From the NCBI GenBank assembly GCA_014773175.1, contig VXCM01001546.1, positions 1 to 64,000 on the forward strand: DNA of 64,000 nt, given 5' to 3'. Origin of the DNA: Lucifuga dentata. Lineage: Eukaryota; Chordata; Actinopteri; Ophidiiformes; Bythitidae. Shown here in pieces: positions 1 through 12,020 of the stretch. The first letter of the stretch is position 1. Every line of letters starts with the position of its first letter. The position numbers and the translations under genes are program-made. A model generated the notes under the pieces. It worked only from the letters and a program-made list of their open reading frames with translations. It had not been told where the DNA came from and searched no databases.

Positions 1-65
1 GAGGCAGATGATTCGCTGTGGTGACCCCTGAAGGGAAAGCCGAAAGGAAAGAAGAAGAAGAAGAA

Positions 66-731
66 ACATGTAAGGTTACCAACAATCATTTCCCAAAGGA
101 TAAAACTGTATTTCAGCTTTCCTGATATTTTGCAAAATCTCTTAAGCTTTCAAAATCAAATATTCAAGTGATACATCCACCTTAAAAATCGATGTTTCTC
201 CTGCTAATAGTTATGCCGCCTTATGAAGTCACGGTCGTTAAAATTTTTTCAATAAATGCAGCTCTTGCTTTGGGACTATATTCTCCGGTGGAGACATACA
301 TTCACTCCACACTTTTTATCATGCTTAAACGTTAAAATTATGAAACTTCGAAAAAACCTGAATACACTTCTTGTTCGCGATGATGGATTACCTATCTCAA
401 GAATATTTCAAGTATCAACAAGTTGATTTTAATAGTGTACCAGAATGAACTGAAACCAATGGCANAGAATATTTCAAGTATCAACAAGTTGATTTTAATA
501 GTGTACCAGAATGAACTGAAACCAATGGCAGACTGGAAGGTAGGAAAAAAAAAAATCACCATTCCAGTAGTATGTTTTGGGAAATGATTGTCAGTAAGGC
601 TATGTGTATGAAAATTGAATATATTAGGCTCAAACATGCAAAATGGCTGGTATGGTCCTTTAAAGTGNTATGTGTATGAAAATTGAATATATTAGGCTCA
701 AACATGCAAAATGGCTGGTATGGTCCTTTAA
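66..731 (+). mobile_element. TTAA-MITE copy A, left end truncated
   Basis: The internal region (GATAAAAC...GTATTTCAGC) and full right inverted repeat ending GGTATGGTCCTTTAA are present. The outer left inverted repeat is missing. Two single-N joints (465 and 668) create false duplications of 65 and 67 bp inside it. Confidence 0.8.
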
Positions 732-1044
732 AGTGCATTACACCTCACTGCTTTTTGGGCATCTTATTGCATTCATTGCATCACAATTATATCCACTCAC
801 ACAATGCTGCTTTACATCAAGATGATTGCATATGTGTGCATGGATGGAATTACATGCTTATATATTGAATATTGTGTTTTTGCAGCATGAACATCTAAGT
901 TTTTGTGCACTCAGTGAGGATTTGATTATGGGACAGGGGAGTGAAAACTGTGAGTAACAGAAATGGAATGCTCCAAACACCAGGAGGAACATTTGTTTGT
1001 CAGCTTGATTCTCTCCTTGCGTGGTGGTACACAGCCCACACATA

Positions 1045-1047
<3 letters not shown>

Positions 1048-1092
<45 letters not shown>
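1048..1092. repeat. (CA)n microsatellite
   Basis: About 22 CA units in intergenic DNA. Confidence 0.95.
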
Positions 1093-1093
<1 letters not shown>

Positions 1094-2832
1094 GACAGCA
1101 GGAGACACATCGCACTGGCAGTTTGGCCAAAATTAAAGTTTGCCTCAAATGCATTGTTAACAGAGAAGCCACAGTGGATAACACTGAGCAGAGTCTTTAC
1201 TAGTGTTTGCTGAAATGTCCTATTATTGAGAAGTTGCAAAGGAGAATAGCCATGCCGCTATATTAGTGTATTTGTGTGAGGGATTATGTAATGCCTGTGT
1301 GCGTGAAAATAAAAACTAAACTGAGACTAATTAATACACAGTGGTTCTTGGCATATTTCTACCTGGCATTTTTTGTTTTTCAAAATAAAAAAAATCTAAT
1401 TACGTTGACAGGGTCGATTCTTGTGTGTAGACCAGATAGTGTGAAGTAAGTGTGAAGTAAGGACAAATAATGTGTTTCCTCACTTCTTACTAATGCATAG
1501 TAGAAGAGGGTTATGCTAAGGACAGTGGTGAACAAATACTGAATGGGAAAATAATCAAAGATACAGGTGTCAGTGCGAGTACCACTGTTTTGTTTTTTTT
1601 TTAATTTTCCATAAAATAACAGTTTTAACAATGCTCTTAAGAGGAATGCAGACTGCTGAGTTGTCTTGTTTGCACTTTAGATGTATGTAAAATGTCTTTA
1701 TTTCTCCCTGTGCCTCTTTTTGTGATTACAGAATTCCACCTGTAAGAACTGATATTTGTTCCATATTAAAACTAAGTCAAATGGCTGTGTAATGTGAATG
1801 GGTCATTCATAATGCCAAACCTAAAGCGAATTATCATCCAACTCTGCATGCAGCTACTGAGATTTTAACCACTCTTAGCAAGTTTCTTTGGTTTTCTGGC
1901 CTGCAAATATATTGCATAATTGCTGCTATCAATTATGAGGGACAAAGTAACTAGTGACTGGTGAAGCAGTTCAAGCATGTTGTGGCTAAACACCTGGATA
2001 TTTTGTTGAGAACTGCTGAGACCAAAATAGGGCAAATGGAGAGTGATTGTTGGATTTATATGACTTGACTGAGTTGGTAATGTTCCTGTAAAGACTATTT
2101 CAGACTGCATGATTTTAATCCTGATTTTCCAGTTTTTGGATATCATCCACAAAGATCTAGATCAGATGTAACTCTGCATCCCATTAACGATGATCATGAT
2201 GTGCAAACTGTTCAAAGATGCAATTCAAGAGACATAGCGATACATCACAGATGCCTGACAGACATCTAGCAATAACTGGACCTGTCAGGGAGTCCAAATC
2301 CTCTAATATGAAATGTGTTGTGACCGGTAACAAGAATAATGAGCTACAGTCAATGAGCATGCAAAAAACATGGCGCGAGAGGAAACAGTGGGAGGAGTCG
2401 TAACACCTGCAACAAAGCATCAACAAGAATGGCTATAAGAAAAGCTTTAGTTTGGATAGCAGATTGACATGTCAGGAATTTCTCCTGGTGAAAAATCTTG
2501 TAATTTTCAACCCTCCAGCCACACATCAGTTATGTACTTCAATATGCCAATCAGAAGACAGAGTCATATACTGTAAACAGTACAGCAATCTGATGAGCCT
2601 GAAAGCCTTATAGCGTCCACATGACTTAAGCTGTTTTCCTGCACCTGTTGTTGTCAAAAAAAAAAAAAAAAAAAAAAGGATTACTGCAACTTTAAAATAT
2701 TTGGCCTAATTATCAAAGCTTACAAAAATTGAACACTATTTCAAAATTTGTCATCATTTGAGAAAGACCCAGTACTTTCATCAGTTGAGTTCTTTTTTCC
2801 TTCATAGCCATCTTTTAGTGCCTAAAGTTCAT

Positions 2833-2836
<4 letters not shown>

Positions 2837-2890
<54 letters not shown>
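2837..2890. repeat. (GT)n microsatellite
   Basis: About 26 GT units, followed by a purine-rich GAGAGAAAG patch. Confidence 0.95.
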
Positions 2891-2893
<3 letters not shown>

Positions 2894-4202
2894 TGTGTGT
2901 AAAGACGGGAAGAAAGAGAACAGAAGAGGGAGAGAGAAAGTGAGTGAAGGAGTTCCAGTTTAAAATTAGGTCCTAATAGAATTTGTGTCTTTCCTCTTAG
3001 GCTCGCTGCCATTACTTCCCTCTTTCATTACTTTCTGCCTGCTCTCTCTGCAGGGCAATGCTATGGATAGCTATTAACGATATACTTCACACTTCTGTTA
3101 TGTCTAGAAAATGCACCTTTCATTAAATGTGCTGCAGCCTCAGTTTGGACTCGTTTGGGTCTTGAACAGTTTTGCACTAACAGGGAGGGCTTCATAAAGG
3201 GTGGCTGAACAGCAGGCCTGGACAAGCCCAAAGACCCTGTCTGCTGATCTATGAATGTGTTGGATAATCACTCTATCAGCATTCAGCCTTGAGAGCATGA
3301 GAGGGAGAAAAGGCATGAGTGCTGTACAGAGAATAAAGGAGAAAAGAAGAGGAGAAGAGGAAGGGGACAGTGAATGGATAGAAGAGGAAGGAAGGAAAGA
3401 GAATGAGGTGATGGAAATGAGATGAGGAGAGTATGAAAAGGAGGGTTTGAATGAATGAACACTATCCATCTGTCCATCCATCCATCTATATTAAAATGCC
3501 ATGTATGTCAGCTTTGTACCTTTTACTGCATATGAGCATATGTTGCTTTTACCAGAAAGAAACAGCAATAACTGCTTTAACTAGAGCCGCATTATTCATG
3601 TAATAATCAAGAAGAAGAAGAAGAATCAACATATGTGACATTAACAAAATCTGCACGTACTCAGCTTCATAATGCTGGCATAGAAAAACTAGTATCCAAG
3701 GCCACTGCACAAACATGAATAATCTGCTTTAAGGAGCACAAATCCTGCACTCCTGTGCAAAAGGAAAACAATAATGCAGCTTGTAAAATCATTTCTCACA
3801 CATTTATCTCCATCCAGACAGATTTATGTGTGGAGAAAAACCAAAGGAGTTGACAGATGTTGCACACCGTGGTGGGAATGCAACGATACAGGGAGCCATT
3901 AGATCTGACGACGGCTCTGCAGTGATTGAATAAAAACTGAGGGATATTGGACAATGTTTCCAGGACAAGGTGCACTGCAGAGATGCAGTTAGCTGGTAAT
4001 ATGCACTCTGCTAAAGCGATTCAGGAGTTTCATAGATGTCACGGTGAAGTTAAACACATTATACGGCCTCTCCCATCACCAGATCTAAAAATTATTAAAA
4101 CCCCTTTTGGAAGTTCACAGTACGAATTAGACTGTTAATTCTTGACTAAAACCCCATTCATCCCTAAAAAGAAGAATGAACTGATTAGAGGCAGTTCTAA
4201 TT

Positions 4203-4410
4203 CACTTGAGTATTTCCATTTTGTGCAACTTTATACTTCTACTCCACTAATTCCAGAGAGATTATACCCTTTACTCCACTAAAATATATCCAGTTAGTAG
4301 CTACTTGCCATATTTCTATTTTACATTCATTATGATATAACATAAAGTACTTCACTTTTAGAGGAACAAATAATACTTTTACTAGATGAAAACACCCACA
4401 ATTCTAGATA
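4203..4410 (-). repeat. Teleost dispersed repeat fragment (reverse)
   Basis: ACTTGAGTATTTCCATTTTG is the reverse complement of CAAAATGGAAATACTCAAGT near 7070. The rest (CTTTATACTTCTACTCCACT) also matches a common fish repeat. Confidence 0.6.
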
Positions 4411-4436
4411 CTTGTTGATAATTATATCTCAAGTTC

Positions 4437-4860
4437 AAGTTCAAATCTTTATTGTCCTCCCACCTACGGGAAATTTGTTTTGCAGCCAGCGTTTCAAGAA
4501 AAATACACAAGTTCAGGTACAGGTAATACGGGCCACCACATCAAAAACACAAACATCCGCAGCCAGACAGTCGTAACAACAAAAAACCAAAAAGACAAAA
4601 ACACATTAAAAAGCAGAGCCAACAAATCAAAAATAGAATCAAAATGGTCATAAATGTCCTAAAAACTCATATAAATGGAAATGTAAAAGGGCTAATTCCT
4701 GTTAGGCCTATCGATAGCCACAGAAACAAAGAAGACCTTATGTCGCTTAGTCCTCCTAGCGGGCACCCTAAAATGGCGGCCGGAAGGCAGGAGCTCAAAC
4801 TCCTTCTTGCAGGGGAGTGATCTCAATTTTGGGGTTAAAAAATTATCTGATTTTTAAAAA
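4437..4860 (-). repeat. Retroelement 3'-end-like fragment (reverse)
   Basis: AAGTTCAAGTTCAAATCTTT and ATTGTCCTCCCACCTACGGG resemble the 3' tail of fish non-LTR retroelements read in reverse, followed by GTCGCTTAGTCCTCCTAGCG-type sequence. No reading frame survives. Confidence 0.45.
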
Positions 4861-6764
4861 TTCATTTGGTGGAGAATTTTTAATATTTCATTCCAAACTC
4901 CCCAAAAATAGAAGAATCAAATTTGTTGCATGTCCACTATTGGCTGTTACCAGTTAGCCTTGTAGCCGAACCATTTCCAAACAACACTCATGTGGCTCTA
5001 ATTCGTTCCTGACATGCTCGTTTAGTTTCTTCTTGTTGATATGATGTGATATTATCATCAATATCATCAATATCAAATGAGAATTTATCATATAAAAATA
5101 CACAGGTGTTATGGATATGACAACCCTATTTGTATGTATAATTGTGGGTATTTAGGCATGAAGATGGAGATGTTGAACTGATTGCTCTGTAGGTGGTGTA
5201 GCCTGCTGTGGGTGTTGCTGAACCCACACAGTTTGCTACAGTAAACACAGGCATCTGTAGGCCCCTAGGTGGAGAAGCCTACAGGCTGGCCCTCAGGCAC
5301 TGCCTTTAATTCTCTGACTTGGCACTGTGATTTGACTAATGCAGACATTTATACCAACAGCACAAAATCCAAAAACAGACAAATATTATGCACACCACGC
5401 GCACACCTTCTGCCATAAACACACCCAATCCAGAAAGATCCCCATGCATTCACTGAGTGGAATCACTCACACTCCGTTGCTTTTTTATTTAACTTCCAGT
5501 CTGGTAAACTGATGGTGCTCACAAACACACTGTCCCTGTCAAACAGCTTAACAGCTGAGTGACTGTATGGGCTCAGACGGCTTGAACGTCTCAGTAATAG
5601 CCTGTTTGTTTTCCAGTGTGAGCATTCAGGCTTGTAAGATATCTGAATTCTGTTGGCTGCTTTTCCTCCATTAAAGCTAAAGATTGTGTATTTTTCCTTC
5701 ATTTCTTAATTATCCATTCCATTTATTTCTTATTCAATCCAATATCGATGCTCACAGACATTATCTTGTCCTCTCAGGCAGCACAGTCTTTCCCTATGTA
5801 TCTCTGTCCCTGAATGGCTGCTATGCTGTTTATGCATGTAGTGGCTTGGGGGCTTATGTCAGCAAACAGCTATGCTGGTTTATGCATTTTGTGTGCGTGT
5901 GTGTATGTGTGTGTGTTTGAAGAGAGAGAAAGAACCAGGGGAACATCACTTTCCATACAGACCCATGCATCATAATGCATCAGTGACAGTATATGCAAAA
6001 TTGATGAGCAGAGGTTATGTAGGTCAGGCCAGAAGGATGCATCAGACATACAGAGGGACAGTGGCAGACAATAAGAGACATGGAGAGGCAAACAGACTGA
6101 AAGACTTAACAGATAAACAGGAATGAGAAAAGCAGTCAGTAGAAATGAAGGAGGAGATGGACTGATGAAAGAGCAAAATGAGATGTGAGAGGGAACGGAG
6201 GAAGGGAGGGAAGGAGAGAACACGCTGGTACTCATTTTTGATGTTGGTATTTCTGTCATCTTGTGGTTCCTTCCTTTGTTTGCTCATCACACACAGCATC
6301 TCTGTGTGGTTCCTGTATTTATGTCAGAAGTAATTACACAGACCCGCTGCTAGTTGCCAGATCAGTAGCAGTTAGAGGACAGAGCGGCATCTCACCTGTG
6401 GGCTTTCCAACCCACTGGGTTGCCAGATTTGTACATGTCTTAATTAGGCTGCAGAAGCTCAGAGAGATGCCTCACCTTCTGCACGTCCTCAGACTTATCA
6501 GGCTGCTGGGCTGAAGATGTCTTGACTGTATTTGTCTTAAAGGTCAACATGGTGGATTTCTAAATATAATTTAGTGTTTTTCACAGTATTTGTGTAGCAA
6601 TGAACTGTACACATTTCTTGCATCATTTGGAAAAACTGTCTTTGAAAGCTGTAATGCAAATTCATAATAAAGCAAATCAGTCATTTAGATCCAAGTAATT
6701 AACTTTTGTTTGCATTTTGCTATGTTGCAACTTCTGTAAATCTCATCACTTATTATTTGGAATT
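4861..6764. other. Intergenic, no gene seen
   Basis: Unique-looking DNA with one imperfect GT repeat and a purine-rich patch (6040-6230). The longest open frame (5870-6259, minus) is low-complexity Ser/Leu and not credible as a gene. Confidence 0.7.
5888..5919. repeat. Imperfect (GT)n microsatellite
   Basis: GT run with GCGT and TATG interruptions. Confidence 0.85.
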
Positions 6765-7090
6765 AGCGGTAGAAAAAATCTTCAAATCCTTTACTACAGT
6801 TAAAGGACTAATACCACAATGAGGAAGTACTACATTAGAAATAAAAGTCCTGCATTAAAAACATATTTAAGTAAAGACAAATACGTATCAGCAATTAAAA
6901 AAAAAACAAAACTCAAGTATCCACAGTAAAAGTATTCTCCTTTCGCTGCCAGATGGTTAAATTATTGATGCAGTAACATGTATCTGGTTCATGTTAATAC
7001 ATCAGTAACCCTCATTTTCCTCTGAAATGTCATGGAGTAGAGGTACAAAGTGCCACAAAATGGAAATACTCAAGTACTTCAGAATTGTTC
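6765..7090 (+). repeat. Teleost dispersed repeat fragment
   Basis: AAAGTCCTGCATTAAAAAC, CAAGTATCCACAGTAAAAGT and AAATGGAAATACTCAAGTAC are typical of this fish repeat; related to 4203-4410 and 38095-38385. Confidence 0.6.
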
Positions 7091-7113
7091 AAAAGAAATA
7101 TAACTGAGTATAA

Positions 7114-7155
<42 letters not shown>

Positions 7156-7181
7156 NTCAAAAGAAATATAACTGAGTATAA

Positions 7182-7223
<42 letters not shown>

Positions 7224-7239
7224 ATGTATATATATATAT

Positions 7240-7274
<35 letters not shown>

Positions 7275-7275
7275 T
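7089..7275. repeat. (CTAT)n and (TTTA)n tracts with a single-N joint
   Basis: A tetranucleotide CTAT array (7123-7223) is split by the N at 7156. The 67 bp before it, starting TCAAAAGAAATATAACTGAG, recur directly after it. A TTTA array follows (7238-7275). The true repeat number is unknown. Confidence 0.9.
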
Positions 7276-7552
7276 ATATATATGGTTATTTTAATTATAA
7301 TAAGTTGGTTATTTTCCACTACTGTTTAGAATAACAGTAGCAATCTATACAATACAACTTTATTAATTAGCAATTAGTGGAGCAGCATTTTTGCAAACAT
7401 ATATGTTCCACACATAAGATTAGCAATAACATTAAGCAAGACAGGACATTAATGACTAGTATTACAATATCTTCATAGTATCTCTTATTTTCAATAAAGG
7501 ACATATGAGCCAAATGTCCTTTTTCTTCTATCAACAAACAAGATTTTGTTGT

Positions 7553-7587
<35 letters not shown>

Positions 7588-8157
7588 GCAGTTTATTCAT
7601 AGCTCGCTAGTTCGGGGCTGGTTTTGCCAATCTGACACTGTAACGCTTCTGATGTAAATTGTTTAGTTAAATTGCTTCAACAACATACACAAGATGAGTA
7701 AAGTTGATCCAGGGAATCTTTGCCAAGCTGCTTGCTATAATTTATGAGCGTGAATATGCGTGATATTCTTGACAGCAAACCTGCCCTCTCGGTTTTAAAG
7801 CGATCCGACTGCTGCTTAAGATTTCTGCATAAACATTACTCTTGCACTGTGGAATTTCAGTTCAGATTATGTTGATGTATTTGCTACTGTGAGAAATCAC
7901 AGTGGGAGTTTTATGACTTCAAAGTGGCGACTGCAACTGCTATTGGCTTAAACACTGGGGAGCCTGAAGAAATAAAACACAAAAACTCTTCTGTGCAGAA
8001 ATATTAACGCTGGTAATCAACAGTATTGAACATTCCCAGTGTGTTGTACTGCAGTTTCTCACATCCAAAAGAGCTCTGCCTTTTATGTACACGTTGCATG
8101 TACTTCCCATTGACAGATGCTGCAGATGCAACTGCAGGAGGTTAACATCTCTGTAAT
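7276..8157. other. Intergenic, no gene seen
   Basis: Apart from the TC tract at 7556 I see nothing that suggests a gene or repeat. Confidence 0.7.
7556..7586. repeat. (TC)n tract
   Basis: About 13 TC units with one interruption. Confidence 0.9.
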
Positions 8158-8445
8158 GGAATGGAATCCAATCCATCCACCCTCGATACCCATCTATCCC
8201 TGCCTATCCCAGAGTTCATTCGAGAGGCATGGTACAGCCTAGACAGGTGGCCAGGCAATTTAGAATTCTCCTAACCTGTGAGCCTCTGGACTACAGGAGG
8301 AAACTGGAGCACCCAGAGGAGCCCATGCAGGCATGGGGAGAACATGAAAACTCAGACAGAACTACTCCACTCAGATTTAAACCCAGGAGCTTCTTGCTAT
8401 GAGGCAACAGTGGTGCTAACCAAGCCACCCCACCCAATAGCCGTT
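8158..8445 (+). repeat. Teleost-type dispersed repeat fragment
   Basis: GCCTCTGGACTACAGGAGGA, AACTGGAGCACCCAGAGGAG and GGGGAGAACATGAAAACTC, then TTTAAACCCAGGAGCTTCTT, resemble a very common fish dispersed repeat (type ACTGTGGGAGGAAACCGGAG). The class is uncertain from sequence alone. Confidence 0.5.
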
Positions 8446-8453
8446 AAAGGACC

Positions 8454-8693
8454 ATACCACCCATTTTGCATGTTTGAGCCTAATATATTCAATTTTCATA
8501 CACATTACGTTACTGAAAATCATTTTCCAAAGGATAAAACCATATTTCAGCTTTCCTGATATTTTGCAAAATCTCTTAATCTTTCAAAATCGAAGATTCA
8601 AGCGATACACCCACCTTAAAAATCGATGTTTTGTCTGCTAATAGTTACTTATGAAGTCACAGTCATTTAAATTTTTCCACAAAGTAAATCCGT
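8454..8693 (+). mobile_element. TTAA-MITE copy B1, right part missing
   Basis: Starts TTAAAGGACCATACCACCCA and follows the family through AATAGTTACTTATGAAGTC, then stops at TTTTTCCACAAAGTAAATC, where copy B2 begins almost at once. Confidence 0.8.
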
Positions 8694-8694
8694 A

Positions 8695-9302
8695 TTAAAG
8701 GACCATACTGGCGATCGTGCATGTTTGAGCCTAATATATTTAAATTTTATACGTTACGTTACTGAGGATCATTTCTCAAAGAATAAAACCTTAACCTTAA
8801 GGATAAAACCATATTTCAGCTTTCCAGATATTTTGCAAAATGTCTTAATCTTTCAAAATCAAATATTCAAGTGATACACCCACCTTAAAAATCCATGTTT
8901 CGCCTGCTAATAGTTACACAGCCTTATGAAGTCACGGTCCTTTAAATTTTTCCATAAACGCAGGTCTTCTTTTGGGACTATATTCCCCGGTGGAGACATA
9001 CATTCACTCTGCGCTTTTTATTGCGCTGAAACACTAAAATTACGAAACTTTGAAAATAACTGAGTACATGTCTTGTTCGCGATGATGGATTACCTATCCC
9101 AAGAATGTTTCAAGTATCAACTTGATTTTAATAGCGTACCAGAATGAACTGAAACCAATGGCGGTCTGGAAGGTAGGATTTTTTTTTATTTTTAACTCAC
9201 CGTTCCAGTCATATGTTTGGGAAATGATTGTCAGTAACTTTACATGTATGAAAATTGAATATATTAGGCTCAAATATGCAAAATGGGTGATATGGTCCTT
9301 TA
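8695..9302 (+). mobile_element. TTAA-MITE copy B2, near full length
   Basis: Left end TTAAAGGACCATACTGGCGA, right end GATATGGTCCTTTATA (one TTAA eroded to TTAT). Both inverted repeats are present, with the family core containing TTCGCGATGATGGATTACC. Confidence 0.88.
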
Positions 9303-10060
9303 TATAAAACTGTGTGTCAGTTCCAGGGTTGTACTTTGAACTGTTGTAATGATGGACTGCATTGCATTATAAAGTGTATCTGGGATTTGTACATTATAAT
9401 CCAATCCACAACAACACACCACAGCCTTAAAAAAAAAAAGAAAAAAAAAAAAANAAAAAAAAAAAAACACATCTGAATGTAGACCTCTCTGACACCGTCC
9501 CAACAAAAATTGAAGATTATAGACTTTACAAATTTAGGATTTACTGGTTGTTGCAGTGCTGTTGTATCGGATTTCTGCAGACTGTACTGGTGTTTGCAAT
9601 ACTGTATCTACTATCTGTAAACTAAAAAAAAAACAACAAAAAAATCAATCTAATGAATCCAGCACAACGTAGCATAGCTCTTTTGACAGAGCGTCTTTTG
9701 TAGAGTTAAAAAAAAAAAATCTGTGAAAATCTTTGGTATTTTCCATCTCTTTATCTCTGCAGCTCACTCGCCCTCCCTGTGACACAGTTTTCATCTTCCT
9801 GTGCTGTATCTGGAGGCTGCCCAGGCAGGGAAATTCATCATCCTAATACACCGTGTATAAGCACTTGTTAAAAACCCCATACTGCATTTTTCCGATATTC
9901 ATTATGGTTGTAATATTTCTGCTTTTGGTGCCTGAGGTGTTTTCAGCAGCCGATCAAAAAGCATCACTGAAAAGCATGAAATCAAGCATCAAATCTGCTG
10001 GAACTCCAAGATACAAACTAGAAAGCTGTTCAGAAATACTGGTATGACTGCGGAAATCTC

Positions 10061-10106
<46 letters not shown>

Positions 10107-11091
10107 AAATTACTAATAAGAAATTTTACATTTTGCAGGGATTTTAAAAATTTATATGTTGTACAACTAAATCAATCTCTAATAAAATTACACCAGCGTT
10201 GTCAAACAAAGAGAATGAGAACGTGCGTGAACGAGACATGTGCGAGCACACGTGTACACAATGTCACACACACAATCACACCATAAACAAACTATTTCCT
10301 CAGGGTTTCATATATCATGCTAACATATATTATTTCTAAATATTCCCAACTGAAATGCACTTACAACATCCTATTATTCATTTTTTGCATGCATGTTCAC
10401 TACTTACGCTGTACGTGACACACGTGCAAATATTGCAAAGAACATTATCTATACTAGTACTCCATACCCACACCCACACACAGCAAGTGACACAGAAAGC
10501 CAGCACAGCCTATCTAAATGTAATTTCTTTTGACTTGTTTATCGTCTGTGTGCCACACAAACAGCATTGCACCGACATACATTAAAAATGGAATGAGTTT
10601 TCTGGCTCTGTGGATGATAATGATGCTGTTTCTCTGTTTGTTTTGTCAAAGCCTGAGGCAGTGCCGTCTTCTAGGTTTGTGTGAGCGCCATTAAAGCCAA
10701 ATAAATGTCATCCAGAGGGACAAAACACCCTCAATACAAAGTAGCTGCCTGAGAGCTTATTTTGCTATGTAAATGCATTAAAAATATAATCATAAGACAG
10801 ACGTCCGATGTGCTTGGAATTCAGTGGTTGAACTTTAGAGTAGCCTCATTTTCCACTTCAGTGTATATATACATGAACAGCAAGTTAGAATTATTTGTGC
10901 TTAGGGATTGGAAGAAAGTCACACTTAATTTCTGGTACTGATTACAGATTTGAGGCAGTTTATATTTTGTTTAATTTTAAAGAATTGTTTAATTTTCATG
11001 TTTGGTAATCTTTGCTTTGGTAAATCCCTAAGAGGACTCTAGATGGTGTTATTTCATACACGCCATTTCAGTTATCAACAGTAAATCTGTA
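9303..11091. other. Intergenic, no gene seen
   Basis: Holds an A-run with a single N (9430-9467) and the TC repeat at 10060. Short open frames only. Confidence 0.7.
10060..10105. repeat. (TC)n microsatellite
   Basis: About 20 TC units. Confidence 0.95.
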
Positions 11092-11496
11092 TTAAAGGAC
11101 CATACTGGTGATTGTGCATGTTTGAGCCTAATATATTCAATTTTCATACATGTTACATTACTGACAACCATTTCCCAAAGGATAAAACCGTATTTCAGCT
11201 TTCCTGATATTTTGCAAAATCTCTTAATCTTTCAAAATCAAATATTCAAGCGATACACCCACCTTAAAAATCAATGTTTCGCCTGCTAATAGTTACGCAA
11301 AATTATGAAGTTACGGTTGTTTAAATTTTTCCACAAATGCAGGTCTTCTTTTGGGACTATATTCCCTGGTAGAGACATACATTCACTCCACGCTTTTTAT
11401 TGCTCTTAAACNAAAAAAAAAAAACTGAATACACGTCTTAAATTAAATTTCATACACTAGGCTCAAACATGCACAATTGCCAGTATGGTCCTTTAA
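11092..11496 (+). mobile_element. TTAA-MITE copy C, internal deletion
   Basis: Both ends are intact (TTAAAGGACCATACTGGTGA and CCAGTATGGTCCTTTAA), but the core after the N at 11412 jumps to the right inverted repeat, leaving 405 bp. Confidence 0.85.
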
Positions 11497-11996
11497 GCAA
11501 ATGTGTTTTGAGAGAGGCTTCCAGTTGGCAGAACTGCTTGAAATTTGAACAGTGTTTATATGTTGAAGTTAGCAGGACTAATTAGGTACCGAAAAATGAA
11601 GTGGAATCCAGAAAAATTAATAATATGCTGTGATTGCCAGTAGCAATCACAGGCAATAATATTTACTATGTCGGTATAACTAAATAAAATGGAACAAAGA
11701 TAGGATATGTTCTTCATCATAGTCATTATCTGGGACATATATCAAACAAACTATGGCAGCAGAAGATGGAAGTGACTCCAAGACAATGTCTGGACAATTG
11801 TTTAATTGGACTTTGGGACTCTGGAATATCATGTCACCAGAAACAACACCATCTACAGTTTCCTTTAGGACTAGTAATGAGTCAAAACCTTATTTTCTAG
11901 GTCATTCTCATTAAAAAAAAAAGCTTGTTTTGTTGTAATGCATCACAAGTTGAGGTTAAAATTAAAACTAACTTGAATGCTAAAATGAAAACACCT

Positions 11997-12020
11997 CACA
12001 CACACACACACACACACACA
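11997..12020. repeat. (CA)n microsatellite
   Basis: About 11 CA units. Confidence 0.9.

Larger units (their letters stand above)
732..4202. other. Intergenic, no gene seen
   Basis: AT-rich DNA with two dinucleotide repeats (1048, 2837), an A-run near 2657 and purine-rich patches (3300-3440). No open frame shows codon structure or a known domain. Confidence 0.7.

Noticed and set aside
5870..6259. 129-codon minus-strand open frame
   Set aside because: It is the complement of a purine-rich patch and gives low-complexity Ser/Pro/Leu sequence.
7556..7586. Pyrimidine tract followed by CTCTGCAG as a splice acceptor of a gene
   Set aside because: No downstream coding frame with a partner donor or known domain.
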